From TA-20 sp035935115 (GTDB taxonomy: Archaea; Thermoproteota; Nitrososphaeria; Nitrososphaerales; Nitrosopumilaceae): a DNA stretch of 64,000 nucleotides. A program made the translations under genes and the position numbers. The notes under the pieces were generated by a model, which had not been told where the DNA came from, ran no database searches, and saw nothing but the letters and a program-made list of their open reading frames with translations. Positions 63,400-64,000 of the stretch are shown in pieces (positions within the stretch are counted from its first letter, which is position 1; the number at the start of each line of letters is the position of its first letter). The stretch is taken from the NCBI GenBank assembly GCA_035935115.1, contig DASYXK010000021.1:381330-445329 (forward strand). The letters are read 5' to 3'.

Positions 63400-64000
63400 C
63401 TATGTTTTTTCATATAGAGGAAGCTCGAGTCTAATCCGCTCACTAATGAAATCAATGGCGTTCTTTACACCTTGTTCAAAGTCTATCTTTGGTTCCCAAT
63501 TTAGCAATTTCTTTGCTTTTGAGTTGTCTCCTATGGACCTTCGCATTTCTCCAGGTCTTGGCTTTATATGTTCAGGCTTTAACTTGTCACTTTTTCCACA
63601 GATGTCAATGACCTGTTGAGCTACATCAATAGCCTTTCGGTCAATGCCACTACAGAGATGTATTGTTTCTCCTATTGCTTTGTCTAACGTCAGACATCTT
63701 GATATGCCCTCTGCAATATCTTCGACATAGGTGTAGTCACGAGTTTGTTCACCATCTCCATAGATCATTGGAGGTTTGTCTTTTAGTACTCTCAGCGCGA
63801 AACTAGGTATCATGGCGCCCTTGCTTCCAGCCTTTTGTCTTGGTCCAAATGTGTTGAATCCTCTGGTTATGACAATGGGATAGTCATAGGTGAGGTAATA
63901 ACTTCTACAATATGCCTCTGACGAAAATTTACTTACTGCGTATGGCGACTTTGGCATATAGACTGGATAATTTTCGTCGGCCTTGTACGGAAACGCTATG
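63400..64000 (-). CDS. NAD-dependent sugar epimerase/dehydratase, N-terminus beyond the window
   Basis: An ATG at 63957 exists but the frame is open upstream to base 64000 (IAFPYKADENYPVYMPKSPY), so the gene is cut by the right edge. MPKSPYAVSKFSSEAYCRSY has the YxxxK catalytic pair, then ITRGFNTFGPRQKAGSKGAM, IYGDGEQTRDYTYVEDIAEG and a C-terminal WEPKIDFEQGVKNAIDFISE. It belongs to the extended SDR family of UDP-/dTDP-sugar epimerases and dehydratases. NAD loop not in view. It converges on the PelG-like gene across a 238-base gap. Confidence 0.85.
   Translation of the reverse strand, partial: IAFPYKADENYPVYMPKSPYAVSKFSSEAYCRSYYLTYDYPIVITRGFNTFGPRQKAGSKGAMIPSFALRVLKDKPPMIYGDGEQTRDYTYVEDIAEGISRCLTLDKAIGETIHLCSGIDRKAIDVAQQVIDICGKSDKLKPEHIKPRPGEMRRSIGDNSKAKKLLNWEPKIDFEQGVKNAIDFISERIRLELPLYEKT

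Overview
The window reads as part of a Nitrososphaerota (thaumarchaeal, Nitrosopumilales-like) chromosome. The reasons are: an archaeal 16S-23S rRNA operon without a spacer tRNA, with hemL head-to-head to the 16S gene; an anti-Shine-Dalgarno end in the 16S that matches GGTGA-type ribosome sites; TATA boxes close to starts; PEF/PEFG-CTERM surface proteins; many TTG and GTG starts; and a tubulin/FtsZ-superfamily GTPase of the kind known from this phylum. The genus cannot be fixed from the sequence alone.

Layout. 0-13.7 kb is accessory DNA: a VapBC module cut by the left edge, small orphan genes, secreted and membrane proteins, a HEPN gene with a nuclease-like/wHTH/nucleotidyltransferase fusion, HicAB, two divergent winged-helix pairs with palindromic control regions, and a family of short structured intergenic repeats. 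13.75-18.68 kb is the rRNA operon on the minus strand; its 23S gene is interrupted by a 298-nt group I intron. 18.9-29.3 kb is mostly housekeeping and conserved thaumarchaeal genes (hemL, PAP2 phosphatase, PEFG-CTERM cupredoxin-like protein, SDR, retropepsin-like protease, PAC2, superoxide dismutase, thioesterase) and ends in a fibronectin-III surface protein.

29.3-36.4 kb looks like an island. A 48-residue Cys/Ser/Gly-rich peptide gene is followed by a P-loop kinase fused to a PqqD-like (RRE) domain and by an ABC exporter ATPase and permease. This has the architecture of a RiPP (modified peptide) locus with an unusual candidate modifying enzyme. It is followed by a YVTN beta-propeller gene, a decayed integrase and a decayed transposase end. 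36.4-45.2 kb carries conserved genes: VTT membrane protein, M1 aminopeptidase, Na+/H+ antiporter, TPR protein, and a tubulin-like GTPase followed at 10 bases by a coiled-coil protein. 45.2-54.5 kb is accessory again: secreted proteins, a 992-residue spherulin-4-like surface protein with duplicated domains, small winged-helix regulators, and a copy of the rRNA leader far from the rRNA operon.

54.5-64 kb is sugar and polysaccharide metabolism: a frameshifted DegT-type aminotransferase, glmS, an NDP-sugar epimerase, a PelF-like glycosyltransferase, a PelG-like membrane protein and a second epimerase running off the right edge. Together they suggest an amino-sugar exopolysaccharide pathway from GlcN-6-P to an exported polymer.

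Two results stand out: the group I intron, whose P1, P6, P7, P8, P9 and P10 elements are all visible, and the kinase-PqqD peptide cassette.
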